Assembly (NCBI GenBank): GCA_040880285.1
Contig: JBBDIT010000052.1
Span: 1 to 64,000 of the forward strand
Direction: 5' to 3'
DNA from: JANQJA01 sp040880285
GTDB lineage: Bacteria; Pseudomonadota; Gammaproteobacteria; Pseudomonadales; Azotimanducaceae
DNA length: 64,000 nucleotides
Shown one piece after another: positions 7,967-16,236 of this stretch. The position numbers and the translations under genes are program-made. The stretch's first letter is position 1. The number at the start of each line of letters is the position of its first letter. The notes below the pieces were generated by a model. The model saw nothing but the letters and a program-made list of their open reading frames with translations, had not been told where the DNA came from and did not search any database.

Positions 7967-10060
7967 ATGAAAAATATCTCACTGGTAGCACCATTAATTG
8001 CACCACTAATTATTTCATTGGCAGTTCCACTCGCACTCCTGCTCAATAGTCTGCCTGCATTCGCCAGCGATGACATGGAAGAAATTGTCGTGACGGCAGA
8101 CTTTCGTGACACCAGGCAGTTGGACACACCACTTAGTGTCAGCGTCATCGGTGAAGATTTCATCCGTTCTCGTGCTGCACAACATTTTGAAGACGTTCTC
8201 AACGCCATTCCGAACCTGAACTTTTCGGGCGGAACAGGACGTGCCAGGTTTTTCCAGATCCGCGGCATAGGAGAACGCAGCCAGTTCGTAGATCCGTTAA
8301 ATCCCTCCGTCGGGATTCTGATTGACGGCGTCGACTTTAGCGGTATCGGCAGTGCCGCGACCTTGTTTGATGTCGAGCAGGTAGAAATACTGCGAGGGCC
8401 GCAGGGAACCCGATACGGCGCCAATGCCCTGGCGGGACTAATCAATATCAAAACCAATGATCCGACCGAGCACTTTGACGCTCATCTTCGCACCAGTGTC
8501 GGTAACTACGACACGGTTACACTGGGCGGGGTTATCTCCGGCCCGGTAAGTGAAAACGTGTTATTTCGTCTCGCCGCTGAAAATCACCAATCCGATGGCT
8601 ACACTGAAAATGCCTTCCTTGGCCGCGATGATGTCAATGCGCGGGATGAAACCACCCTGCGCGGCAAAATCCTGTTCTCATCCGGCGACCGACATACGTC
8701 TACCTTCAGTTTGTTTCACCTCGACGTGGATAACGGCTATGACGCGTTTTCACTCGACAATACACGCGTAACCCTGTCAGACGAGCCCGGTCATGATCGC
8801 CAGAAAACGACCGCTGGCTCCCTCCACAGTCAGTGGCAATTTCAGGCGTTCGACTTTGCAGTATTGGCATCTGCGGCGACCTCGAAGTCAGCCTACGGTT
8901 ACGATGAAGACTGGACCTATACCGGTATCCATCCGTTCGGCTATACATCCACGGACGACTACAGGAGGCAACGGGATACCCTCAGCCTGGAAGCCCGGTT
9001 TATCTCCAATCAAGACAGCCGCATCATGGGGAATTCAACCGACTGGGTATTCGGATTCTATAGCCTGAATTCTAATGAAGACCTGCTACGTAACTATACG
9101 TTTTTACCCGGGCCCTTCGATAGTCGTTACGACTTCACTACTCTTGCAGCTTTCTTCCAATTGGATACGAACTTGACCGACCGAACGATACTCACGTCCG
9201 GCTTGCGGCTGGAACAAAGAGATACCCGCTACAGTGACTCAGAGGGTGTTGCCTTCAATCCCCAGGACACACTCTGGGGCGGGCGCGTTGCCATCAAGTT
9301 TATGCTGGACAACGTCATGAGTTACGTGAGTGTCGCTCGCGGTTACAAGGCTGGCGGATTCAATACCGACGGTTCCCTCGACCAGGATCTACGTGAATTC
9401 GATTCTGAATTCCTGTGGGAACTCGAAGCTGGCGTTAAAGGTACGGCCCTCGACGGCCTTTTGCAATTTCGTAGCGCGGTCTTCTATGACTTGCGGCGGG
9501 ACCAGCAGGTTAAAAGTTCTCTGGTGCGACCACGCCCGGACGGCAGCACGGAATTTATTGATTTTGTCGGCAACGCGGCTGAGGGCACCAACTACGGCCT
9601 TGAGCTGGAGACCGACTGGCTTGTCTCCGACAACTTTACCATGATCGCAAGCATCGGGTTGCTCGAGACCGAGTTCGATGAGTTTATCAACGAGGTTGGA
9701 GACGACCTGTCCGGAAGGGCACAGGCACATGCCCCCGGCTATATGTACGCCCTGGGCGGCAACTACACCGCCGGTAACTGGTTCGCAACGGTCTCGATTG
9801 ATGGCAAGGATGACTTCTACTTCTCTGACCGTCACAACCTGCGAAGTACCGGTTCAACCATTGTCAACGCCAATGTCGGCTACCGGGGGCAGAACTGGTC
9901 GGCACGTCTCTGGGGCAGGAACCTGATGGATGATGACTACACCATTCGCGGCTTCGGCAGCTTTGGCAATGATCCGCGCAAGAACTATATTGTCGAGCCC
10001 TATGTCCAGTTTGGTGAGCCCAGAATCATCGGCGTTACTTTTGAATATGACCTCAATTGA
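7967..10060 (+). CDS. TonB-dependent outer-membrane receptor, predicted thiamine uptake
   Basis: This is a 697-residue TonB-dependent receptor. A hydrophobic signal peptide runs to about residue 36 and ends near LPAFASDD. The TonB box EEIVVTADF follows, then a plug domain (PLSVSVIGEDFI, VGILIDGVDFSG, VEILRGPQGTRYG) and a 22-strand-type barrel to the end. The start is ATG 7967, with GACGGAG 6-12 bases upstream, rather than the in-frame TTG at 7949. The TPP riboswitch upstream, and the thiamine-binding protein, PnuT-like permease and thiamine-kinase-like genes downstream, indicate that thiamine or its phosphates are the ligand. Substrate assignment is from context. The last residue is Asn rather than the usual aromatic residue. 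Confidence 0.9.
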   Translation: MKNISLVAPLIAPLIISLAVPLALLLNSLPAFASDDMEEIVVTADFRDTRQLDTPLSVSVIGEDFIRSRAAQHFEDVLNAIPNLNFSGGTGRARFFQIRGIGERSQFVDPLNPSVGILIDGVDFSGIGSAATLFDVEQVEILRGPQGTRYGANALAGLINIKTNDPTEHFDAHLRTSVGNYDTVTLGGVISGPVSENVLFRLAAENHQSDGYTENAFLGRDDVNARDETTLRGKILFSSGDRHTSTFSLFHLDVDNGYDAFSLDNTRVTLSDEPGHDRQKTTAGSLHSQWQFQAFDFAVLASAATSKSAYGYDEDWTYTGIHPFGYTSTDDYRRQRDTLSLEARFISNQDSRIMGNSTDWVFGFYSLNSNEDLLRNYTFLPGPFDSRYDFTTLAAFFQLDTNLTDRTILTSGLRLEQRDTRYSDSEGVAFNPQDTLWGGRVAIKFMLDNVMSYVSVARGYKAGGFNTDGSLDQDLREFDSEFLWELEAGVKGTALDGLLQFRSAVFYDLRRDQQVKSSLVRPRPDGSTEFIDFVGNAAEGTNYGLELETDWLVSDNFTMIASIGLLETEFDEFINEVGDDLSGRAQAHAPGYMYALGGNYTAGNWFATVSIDGKDDFYFSDRHNLRSTGSTIVNANVGYRGQNWSARLWGRNLMDDDYTIRGFGSFGNDPRKNYIVEPYVQFGEPRIIGVTFEYDLN

Positions 10061-10083
10061 CTAGCACCAACAAGGAGACATCG

Positions 10084-10344
10084 ATGAATACTTCTATAGA
10101 CATTAGCCTGTATCCGCTCAATGAAGACTATCTACCGCCGATACGTGAATTTATCGAACGCATCAGCAGCGAACCTGATATCCATGTGGTTCGAAACGAC
10201 CTCTCTACGCAACTCTTTGGTGACTATGACGCCATCATGGACTTGCTCAAGCGCGAGATCAGGTACAGCTGGGAAAGGTGGGGCAAGGGAACATTTGTGA
10301 TCAAATTCCTGATGGACGATTTGAGGGGCCTTGCGGACGACTGA
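10084..10344 (+). CDS. YkoF-family thiamine/HMP-binding protein
   Basis: This 86-residue single-domain protein opens with the YkoF signature ISLYPLNEDYLPPIREFIER and continues with a basic/acidic beta-alpha-beta fold (VRNDLSTQLFGDY, FVIKFLMDDL). In Bacillus subtilis, YkoF has two such domains, binds thiamine or hydroxymethylpyrimidine and accompanies an ABC transporter. Here one domain alone is encoded between a TonB receptor and a PnuC-type carrier, so it would presumably act as a dimer. AAGGAGA at 10071-10077 supports the ATG at 10084. No signal peptide is visible, which suggests a cytoplasmic protein. The 3' end abuts the PnuC-like gene. Confidence 0.8.
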   Translation: MNTSIDISLYPLNEDYLPPIREFIERISSEPDIHVVRNDLSTQLFGDYDAIMDLLKREIRYSWERWGKGTFVIKFLMDDLRGLADD

Positions 10345-10345
10345 T

Positions 10346-10948
10346 GTGCTTGAAGTCCTGATTTCACAATTTAACGACAATACGCCAGCTGAACTGGTCG
10401 CCGTGGCATTCGCCATCGCCTATCTATTGCTGGCAGTGAGAGAAAAGATTGCCTGCTGGTATGCCGCATTTATTTCAACTGGCATCTTTACGTTCCTGTT
10501 TTTCGACGTCCGACTCTACATGGAATCTGCCCTCCAGGTTTACTATCTGCTGATGGCCGTCTATGGCTGGTACCAGTGGAAGCATGGCGGCACAATCGAT
10601 GAGTCGTTGCCTATATCTATCTGGACGATCCGACAACACCTGATTGCACTCACGCTGATCTGTGTGGCCACACTGACATCAACCTATTTTTTGACCCGGT
10701 ACACTGATGCGCATCTGCCATTACTGGATTCATTTACAACCTGGGGCGCCGTGATCACGACCTATATGGTGGCGAAAAAGATCCTGGAGAATTGGGTGTA
10801 TTGGCTAGTGATCGACAGTGCTTCCATCTATCTCTATGTGGACCGGGCCATGTATTTCACCACACTGCTTTTTATCGCGTACGTCGTCATCATTTTCTTT
10901 GGCTGGGCATCATGGCTGAGAAGTTATCGCCAGAATCAGATCGCCTGA
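10346..10948 (+). CDS. pnuT: PnuC-family transporter, predicted thiamine importer PnuT
   Basis: About 200 residues with seven or so hydrophobic helices make this a PnuC-family facilitator. Typical features are the Ala/Leu-rich first helix (LVAVAFAIAYLLLAVREK), the helix carrying SALQVYYLLMAVYGWYQWK, and the conserved VYWLVIDSASIYLYV near the C terminus. PnuC proteins move unphosphorylated nicotinamide riboside. The PnuT branch is found behind TPP riboswitches and moves thiamine, trapped by phosphorylation inside the cell. The start is uncertain: GTG 10346 directly follows the YkoF stop, while an in-frame TTG at 10331 is also possible. The 3' end overlaps the kinase gene by 37 bases. Confidence 0.85.
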   Translation: MLEVLISQFNDNTPAELVAVAFAIAYLLLAVREKIACWYAAFISTGIFTFLFFDVRLYMESALQVYYLLMAVYGWYQWKHGGTIDESLPISIWTIRQHLIALTLICVATLTSTYFLTRYTDAHLPLLDSFTTWGAVITTYMVAKKILENWVYWLVIDSASIYLYVDRAMYFTTLLFIAYVVIIFFGWASWLRSYRQNQIA

Positions 10949-11751
10949 CGGCGACACTCGAACATTGGCAGGAATGGCGTTGCGATATCTCGTCCCGACC
11001 GACGCTGGCCAGGCAACTAAAGGGCAAAAGTAACGACAATTACCTTGTCAGCACTGGGTCCGACAGATTCGTCGTCCGAATCAACAATGACAATCCTGAC
11101 CTGGGTGTCAAAAGACACGTTGAGGCCGAGGTACTTGGAGATATCGCCGGCCAACCCTATTCGCCAGAGGTCATCTGGCAGAACGAGTCGAGCCTCGTTA
11201 CCCGCTATATCGACGGCGAACATCCCGAGCCTTCACGTCCGGCACAATGGCTTGTCGGCATGGGCCGATTGTTCCTTGCCATCCACAATACACCCACACG
11301 CGTCACTGAAAGTCTTGATCCTTTGAACCATGCGATAGACTACTTTGAACAATTGGACAATCCGGACCCGGCGATTACCGCTTGCATGGAGCAATTGCTG
11401 ATCCGCGCACCTGTGCAACCGGCTATCCCTCACCTTTGCCACAATGATCTGCTATTTGAAAACGTGATTCTTGTGCACGAGACTTTCTTCGCGATCGACT
11501 GGGAATACAGTCGCTGTGGCGATCCCGCCTTTGACCTTGCGGTCTTTCTTGAGACCTGCGACTTGAGCCCCGCTAATACTGCCACGCTGTTAGCTGCTTA
11601 TGACAGGCCCTGGGTCGCCGATCGCATCGATGCTTACCGCGAACTCTACCGCTTAATCGAAATATTGTGGTGGGCGCTTCGAGCCCCGGGCGACGGCGAA
11701 AACGATACCAGGATTGCCGCGTTGGCCAGGAAACTGGGCATCACGTTGTAA
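10912..11751 (+). CDS. APH/choline-kinase-fold kinase, predicted thiamine kinase
   Basis: This 279-residue aminoglycoside-phosphotransferase-fold kinase has an N-terminal lobe opening RPTLARQLKGKSNDNYLV, a catalytic loop CHNDLLFENVIL with the Asp and Asn of the Brenner motif, and the metal-binding FAIDWEYSRCGDPAFDLA. The DWEY...GD..FDLA pattern resembles YcfN/ThiK thiamine kinase and choline kinases. The ATG at 10912 lies inside the end of the PnuT gene, so the two are tightly coupled. A kinase directly behind a PnuC-type facilitator is the expected metabolic trap: it would make thiamine monophosphate for ThiL. The function is inferred from fold plus operon; a choline or other small-alcohol kinase cannot be excluded from sequence alone. 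Confidence 0.75.
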   Translation: MAEKLSPESDRLTATLEHWQEWRCDISSRPTLARQLKGKSNDNYLVSTGSDRFVVRINNDNPDLGVKRHVEAEVLGDIAGQPYSPEVIWQNESSLVTRYIDGEHPEPSRPAQWLVGMGRLFLAIHNTPTRVTESLDPLNHAIDYFEQLDNPDPAITACMEQLLIRAPVQPAIPHLCHNDLLFENVILVHETFFAIDWEYSRCGDPAFDLAVFLETCDLSPANTATLLAAYDRPWVADRIDAYRELYRLIEILWWALRAPGDGENDTRIAALARKLGITL

Positions 11752-11814
11752 GGCCAGCGCTTCTCAATTACAGTATGGCTCCAATTCACCCTCAACCCGA
11801 TAAGCAGGACTACT

Positions 11815-12567
11815 ATGAAAACAGAAGACATCAAACACATCGGCGTCGTCGGTGGCGGCGTAATGGGCGGCGGAATTGCACAAGTACATGCAGCCGCCGG
11901 TTATCGGGTGACTATCCGTGACATTTCCGATCAGGCAATCGAAGATTCCCGCCAGTCAATCGTCGAAGGCAAGTGGGGTGTCAAGCGCGCCGTCGAGAAA
12001 GGCAAGATGGGATTCGATGCTGCCGTACAGGTGATCGATCTGGTCAGCTACACGACGGATGTCCAGGACCTGGCAGACTGCGATATGATTATCGAAGCAG
12101 TGCCGGAGAATCTTGAACTCAAGCAGCAGGTTTTCGAAGAGCTCGATGGCATCGTTAAACCGGAGGCGATATTTACCTCGAATACTTCAGGTATCGTTAT
12201 CCAGGAAATTGCCGAACGTGTATCGGACCAACGCAAGTCACAATTTGTCGGAATGCACTTCTCCAATCCCGTACCCGTTATGACCATGTGTGAAGTGATT
12301 ACCACACCGCAGTCTTCCAAAGAGACCATTGATACAGTCGTAGCGGTAGCGGAAGCGGCAAAACGTGCGGTTTGCATGGTCAAGGATACGCCCGGAACTC
12401 GCGGCTTTATCCTGAACCGCGTATTTGCGGCGGCGGCAAGAGAGGCTCGCAAGATCGTGGAAGACGGTATCGCCACTGAAGAAGATGTGGATAAGGCGAT
12501 GATCACGGGCCGAAACTGGCCGGCTGGATTCTTCGGTAATCGAGGCGGCATCGGCAAACAATGGTGA
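11815..12567 (+). CDS. 3-hydroxyacyl-CoA dehydrogenase family protein (short form)
   Basis: The 250 residues carry the NAD-binding Rossmann domain (IGVVGGGVMGGGIAQVHAAA) and most of the all-helical C-terminal domain of 3-hydroxyacyl/3-hydroxybutyryl-CoA dehydrogenase. Conserved segments are ADCDMIIEAVPENLELK, FTSNTSGI and VGMHFSNPVPVM with the catalytic histidine, plus DTPGTRGFILNR. The family usually runs to about 280-300 residues; this one stops after GRNWPAGFFGNRGGIGKQW. No alternative frame downstream restores the missing helices, so it is either a natural short subfamily or a truncated copy. It would oxidise a beta-hydroxyacyl-CoA with NAD. It lies 63 bases after the thiamine kinase but need not share its function. 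Confidence 0.82.
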   Translation: MKTEDIKHIGVVGGGVMGGGIAQVHAAAGYRVTIRDISDQAIEDSRQSIVEGKWGVKRAVEKGKMGFDAAVQVIDLVSYTTDVQDLADCDMIIEAVPENLELKQQVFEELDGIVKPEAIFTSNTSGIVIQEIAERVSDQRKSQFVGMHFSNPVPVMTMCEVITTPQSSKETIDTVVAVAEAAKRAVCMVKDTPGTRGFILNRVFAAAAREARKIVEDGIATEEDVDKAMITGRNWPAGFFGNRGGIGKQW

Positions 12568-12657
12568 CTTCCGATTGCAGGTGATTCCCGGGACCAGGTA
12601 ATCGCGGACTGTCTGCAATAGTGATCAATACCTGTCCCCGTGTGCTAAATTGGTTCT

Positions 12658-13287
12658 ATGCCGGACTTCGAAACAATTGAACAGCAAGTCGAAGTGGGCG
12701 GTCACCAATTTACGCTTACCACACTTGCAGACAATCAACAGTTCCATGATCCGAACGGCGTGTTTGAAGCCGCTGGCGTCGCGCCTGCCATGTGGTCCCT
12801 GTTCGGAATCCTGTGGGAGTCAGGTTTGCTGTTGGCCGAAGCAATGGTGACTGAACCGCTCGCCGATCGAACCATACTGGAAACAGGCTGCGGTCTGGGC
12901 CTTGCCAGTATGGTGATCGCGCATCGAGGCGGCACTGTCATTGCCAGCGACCTGCACCCGCTGGCGGGAGAATTCCTTTCGATCAATGTGCGTCATAATC
13001 ATCTGCAACCGATCCCGTTCGAAACTCTCGACTGGCATCATGAATATGCAACGCTGGATAAGTTCGACATGATCATTGGCAGCGACCTGCTATACGAACG
13101 CGGCCAGCCGGAGCTGTTAGCCAATTTTGTGGATCACCACTCGAAAGCAAAGAGTACGATGATCCTGACGGATCCGGGTAGGAAACAAGTCGGCGCTTAC
13201 ACACGCCTGATGGAAGCAAACGGCTTTACATCAAGCATAGAAACGCACGATACCGTCCGCCTGATTCGTTACGAGCGATCCACCTGA
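12658..13287 (+). CDS. METTL21/NTMT-like SAM-dependent methyltransferase
   Basis: This 209-residue class I methyltransferase resembles the 'methyltransferase family 16' lysine methyltransferases. The SAM-binding motif is ILETGCGLGLASMVIAHRGG. The acidic second-strand end is VIASDLHPLAG, and the post-strand-4 motif MIIGSDLLYE corresponds to the [D/G]xx[Y] signature of METTL21-type protein methyltransferases. Members of this group modify protein lysines such as ETF-beta or translation factors. Whether this bacterial protein does so is inference. Its last 19 bases overlap the convergent Gfo/Idh gene. Confidence 0.8.
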   Translation: MPDFETIEQQVEVGGHQFTLTTLADNQQFHDPNGVFEAAGVAPAMWSLFGILWESGLLLAEAMVTEPLADRTILETGCGLGLASMVIAHRGGTVIASDLHPLAGEFLSINVRHNHLQPIPFETLDWHHEYATLDKFDMIIGSDLLYERGQPELLANFVDHHSKAKSTMILTDPGRKQVGAYTRLMEANGFTSSIETHDTVRLIRYERST

Positions 13288-14429
13288 TCCCAATAGTCCG
13301 CTAAGTCCACGACCTCACTCTGGTCCAGGGCGTCATCTATGGCAAAGCAGGTGACAGCAGCCGCCAGGCCCTCGCAAATACCGGCACTCATGGCTGTTCG
13401 TCCGCTCATGGCTGTTCGTTCGCTCATGGCTGTGACGAGTTCAGTGGCGAGCACATCATCACCGCCGCCGTGCATTCCGGAAGTATCGGTACTATGGTCT
13501 TCAAGTTCAGTCTCGAAGCCAATCCGTTGCAATTCAATCTTGCCGCTGATGACATCGGACCGGATCGCACCTTGCGTGCCGCAGATGTACATCCGACGCT
13601 CCGGTATAGCGGCATTGGAATTCATATGAAAAGTGGCGCGAACATTATTGTCGTATTCCAGTATGACGACCTGGTTATCAACAATGTCCTTATCTGCTGT
13701 AAACGGATGTTCACCAATTAATCCTTTCCTTACCCGGTACGCGTCCTTGCCTGCGTCATTTTTTCCCAGCCGCTCGATATGGTGAGCGTTGGATGGAACA
13801 AAAAAATCTGTGCCACCAAACGACGCCACCCGCCGGGCCCTTGAGCCAACAATCCAGTTAGCAATATCAATGTCGTGACAACACTTTTCGAGCACGTGAG
13901 ATCCGGCATTTTCTCTGCGCCTGCGCCAATCTCCCATGATGTAGCCACCATGGTTAAATGGCAGGGTCTCATTGAAATCCATAGAGATGACATCACCGAT
14001 CGCGCCACTTTCAACGAGTTGCTTGAGCCGTCGATAGTGAGGTGAGTAACGCAAGGTAAAGCCGATTACGAACTGCTTGCCTGACACCTTCCAGGCGTCA
14101 CGCATAGCGAGACACTCCTTGAGGCTGGTCGCCAGCGGTTTTTGGCAGAACACATTCTTGCCAGCGCGAAAAGCGGCGATGGATTGTTCGGCATGGAAAA
14201 CATTCCACGACGCGATCATCACCCAATCACAGTCTCCGGATAACAGTTCCTCGACGGAACGACAAATGTTACCGCCGAATCCCAGGTACTCACGCGTCCG
14301 CGACACAGACCGGTCATCCGGGTCATACAAACTGGTGAAATTAACCTCATTGGACTTCTGCTGCACAAGGCCGGCAACATAACGCCCCATACTCCCCACT
14401 CCTATGAGGCCTATGTTGACTCGCGCCAT
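13269..14429 (-). CDS. Gfo/Idh/MocA family oxidoreductase
   Basis: The 386 residues start with a dinucleotide-binding fold (NIGLIGVGSMGRYVAGLV) and contain the family segment VFCQKPLATSLKE, with its conserved lysine-proline. The C-terminal half has the alpha/beta dimer domain with HVLEKCCHDIDIANWI, whose His/Asp pair fits the catalytic region. Such enzymes oxidise or reduce sugar or cyclitol carbons with NAD(P). Near the C terminus, the segment TAMSERTAMSGRTAMSAG is a threefold 6-residue repeat produced by an 18-bp tandem duplication, a likely recent expansion. No sugar operon adjoins it, so the substrate is unknown. Confidence 0.88.
   Translation of the reverse strand: MARVNIGLIGVGSMGRYVAGLVQQKSNEVNFTSLYDPDDRSVSRTREYLGFGGNICRSVEELLSGDCDWVMIASWNVFHAEQSIAAFRAGKNVFCQKPLATSLKECLAMRDAWKVSGKQFVIGFTLRYSPHYRRLKQLVESGAIGDVISMDFNETLPFNHGGYIMGDWRRRRENAGSHVLEKCCHDIDIANWIVGSRARRVASFGGTDFFVPSNAHHIERLGKNDAGKDAYRVRKGLIGEHPFTADKDIVDNQVVILEYDNNVRATFHMNSNAAIPERRMYICGTQGAIRSDVISGKIELQRIGFETELEDHSTDTSGMHGGGDDVLATELVTAMSERTAMSGRTAMSAGICEGLAAAVTCFAIDDALDQSEVVDLADYWDQVDRS
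13387..13437. repeat. 18-bp tandem repeat inside the Gfo/Idh/MocA gene
   Basis: Two near-identical 18-base units (ctcatggctgttcgtccg, then the same with one change) and a shorter third copy follow one another. They are in frame and add two copies of an AMSxRT hexapeptide to the encoded protein. The perfect periodicity indicates slippage or unequal recombination. Confidence 0.9.
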
Positions 14430-14435
14430 ACCAGA

Positions 14436-14822
14436 CTACTCGTTAGGCAGCATTACGGTCTTGTCATCTTCGACCGTTACGGAATACTCTTCGTTCAGTT
14501 TGTAGACGGTTTCACTATCCTTCCTGCCACGAATGACAAATCCCATCAGTACAATCTGTTCAAGACGATAGTAGAGTTCTCGGTCCGGGATAAAAGAGAA
14601 CTTCTCTTGCAACCCGGCAATGGTCGCCGACTTTTTTGCCTCCATATACTGGAGGATCTGTAGTTGCGTGCCCGTTAACGTCTTACGCATCTCCCACCAT
14701 TTGTTTTCACCGGCCGGGGCAGCGTCACCTTTCGGCTTTTTGTCTTTCCCCCTGGCGCCCAGCGCAAAGCCAACGGCAATTCCGATGACAAGCGCGATGC
14801 CTGGCCCAATCAGACTTTCCAT
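14436..14822 (-). CDS. Membrane-anchored winged-helix protein of unknown function
   Basis: This 128-residue protein begins with one hydrophobic, glycine-rich membrane segment (residues 2-23, GPGIALVIGIAVGFALGARG). A basic linker follows, and then a domain of about 75 residues that looks like a winged helix: LTGTQLQILQYMEAKKSATI, LQEKFSFIPDRELYYRLEQI and a beta wing FVIRGRKDSETVYKLNEEY. The combination of a membrane anchor and a MarR/DprA-type helix-turn-helix fold is suggestive of a regulator or an adaptor, but the family is not recognised. It lies 6 bases downstream of the stop side of the Gfo/Idh gene's start, on the same strand, so the two may be co-transcribed. Confidence 0.65.
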   Translation of the reverse strand: MESLIGPGIALVIGIAVGFALGARGKDKKPKGDAAPAGENKWWEMRKTLTGTQLQILQYMEAKKSATIAGLQEKFSFIPDRELYYRLEQIVLMGFVIRGRKDSETVYKLNEEYSVTVEDDKTVMLPNE

Positions 14823-14909
14823 GCAGCGGTCCTGTTTGGTCTGTTGTCAGTGCCAATAGAGTAAGCCATTAGCACAAATCTTGCCATGAACAATGTGAAA
14901 GGCAGTCGC

Positions 14910-15953
14910 CTAGACCGGCACGGCACGTGGGTGCGTAAGAAATTCCGTATTCACACAGTTTTCGAGCCGGCCAGTGCGCAGGTACTTGAGCGCAACGGTA
15001 ATTCCACGTGTACGCATATCGTACAAGCTCTGGGGCGTATAGAATGCCGAGTGAGGCGTAATGATGAGCCGGTCTTCAATCCAGGGTTCACCGTGGCGCC
15101 ACGCATTGATCAGTGGATGGCTGTCATCGGCTGGCTCGACCGGCAGTACATCCAACCCCGCGCCTCCCAGCTTCCCTTCTTTCAATGCATCATGGAGGGC
15201 CGTAAGATCCAGCACTTCGCCACGCGCCGCATTGATCAACACCAGCCCGGGCTTTGCAGCCGCCAGCACCCCGGCATTGACCATACATCTGGTCTCGCTG
15301 GATAGCGGCACGTGCAAACTGATGATATCGGATGATGAGAACAGGTCTTCCAGGCTATCAGACCTTTCGATCCCCAGCGCCAGGTCCGAACCATTGGGTT
15401 TATAAGGGTCAAAGAAACACACCCTCATACCAAACGCCTTACACCGCAAGGCCATGGCGGTACCGATTCGGCCGAGCCCAACGATGCCGACACTGGCAGT
15501 GGACAACCGTCGCGCCAGCGGGTGATCCGTCGCTCGCCAGTTACCGCGCGGATCCTTTCTAAGCCGATTGTCGTAGCGATTGATCCCCTTCATCAGACCG
15601 AGCAGCAGGCCCATGGCATGGTCCGCCACATCCTGGGTGCCATAGTCAGGGACATTACACACCGGGATACCGTGGGCACCGTACTTCTCGAGATCAATAT
15701 TGTCGAACCCGACTTTTGGCGTCACCAATATACGGCAGTTGGGAATACGGTCCATCCCGGTCGCGGTGAGCGGATCACCCCCCGAGAAAATCCCATGACA
15801 GCTCCCCCACTGGGCATCCGTGACCTGGTCGGGACTCGCCACAAACACGCATTCGGTGCCCCCGCTGGCTACTGAAATCTCAGCACGATTGTCATCACGC
15901 CAGCGCCGGTTCGGCCAGAGCAGTTTTATCGCGTTTCCACCCGGTGCTTTCAT
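14910..15953 (-). CDS. D-isomer-specific 2-hydroxyacid dehydrogenase (CtBP/SerA-like)
   Basis: This 347-residue enzyme of the phosphoglycerate dehydrogenase/CtBP superfamily has the NAD site GIVGLGRIGTAMALRCKAFG. Its catalytic residues are Arg in INAARGEVLD, Glu in GLDVLPVEPADD and His in ITPHSAFYT. Residues 70-100 carry the substrate-domain segment VGFDNIDLEKYGAHGIPVCN. The preferred start is ATG 15953, with GGGG 7-10 bases upstream, rather than the in-frame ATG at 15965. The reaction is reversible reduction of a 2-keto acid to the D-2-hydroxy acid. The substrate is not predictable from the sequence. Confidence 0.88.
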   Translation of the reverse strand: MKAPGGNAIKLLWPNRRWRDDNRAEISVASGGTECVFVASPDQVTDAQWGSCHGIFSGGDPLTATGMDRIPNCRILVTPKVGFDNIDLEKYGAHGIPVCNVPDYGTQDVADHAMGLLLGLMKGINRYDNRLRKDPRGNWRATDHPLARRLSTASVGIVGLGRIGTAMALRCKAFGMRVCFFDPYKPNGSDLALGIERSDSLEDLFSSSDIISLHVPLSSETRCMVNAGVLAAAKPGLVLINAARGEVLDLTALHDALKEGKLGGAGLDVLPVEPADDSHPLINAWRHGEPWIEDRLIITPHSAFYTPQSLYDMRTRGITVALKYLRTGRLENCVNTEFLTHPRAVPV

Positions 15954-15965
15954 ATTTATCCCCAT

Positions 15966-16236
15966 CCAATCTTATTTATCAGCGCGTATAGTTAATAATT
16001 CTCCCACTTTAATATCTATCTCGGCTTTTTTTGTCATAATCTAGCCATTTTTATGCTATGTGGGATTAAATTACTAAATTAGTATTAAATAGTCCTTTTT
16101 TAGCCTGCAATATTCCGCACACTGGCCATTTTTTCTCAGAAAATGCCTATCAAACAACAAAGCTAGTGCTCGTATTCACTTCTCCAGAAACTGTGATTAA
16201 ATAGCAAACTCCGGGAAAACCAAAGTAGTATCGGTT
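15966..16236. other. AT-rich intergenic spacer
   Basis: This divergent spacer between a dehydrogenase and a BamA-like gene is visibly richer in A and T than the flanking coding sequence. It must carry promoters for both genes. I see no open frame of note, repeat or riboswitch in it. Confidence 0.5.

Noticed and set aside
6753..11751. The dienelactone hydrolase as part of the thiamine operon
   Set aside because: It is on the opposite strand, and the riboswitch and promoter point away from it.
12567..12657. Frameshift extending the 3-hydroxyacyl-CoA dehydrogenase
   Set aside because: None of the three frames in this interval shows the expected C-terminal helices.
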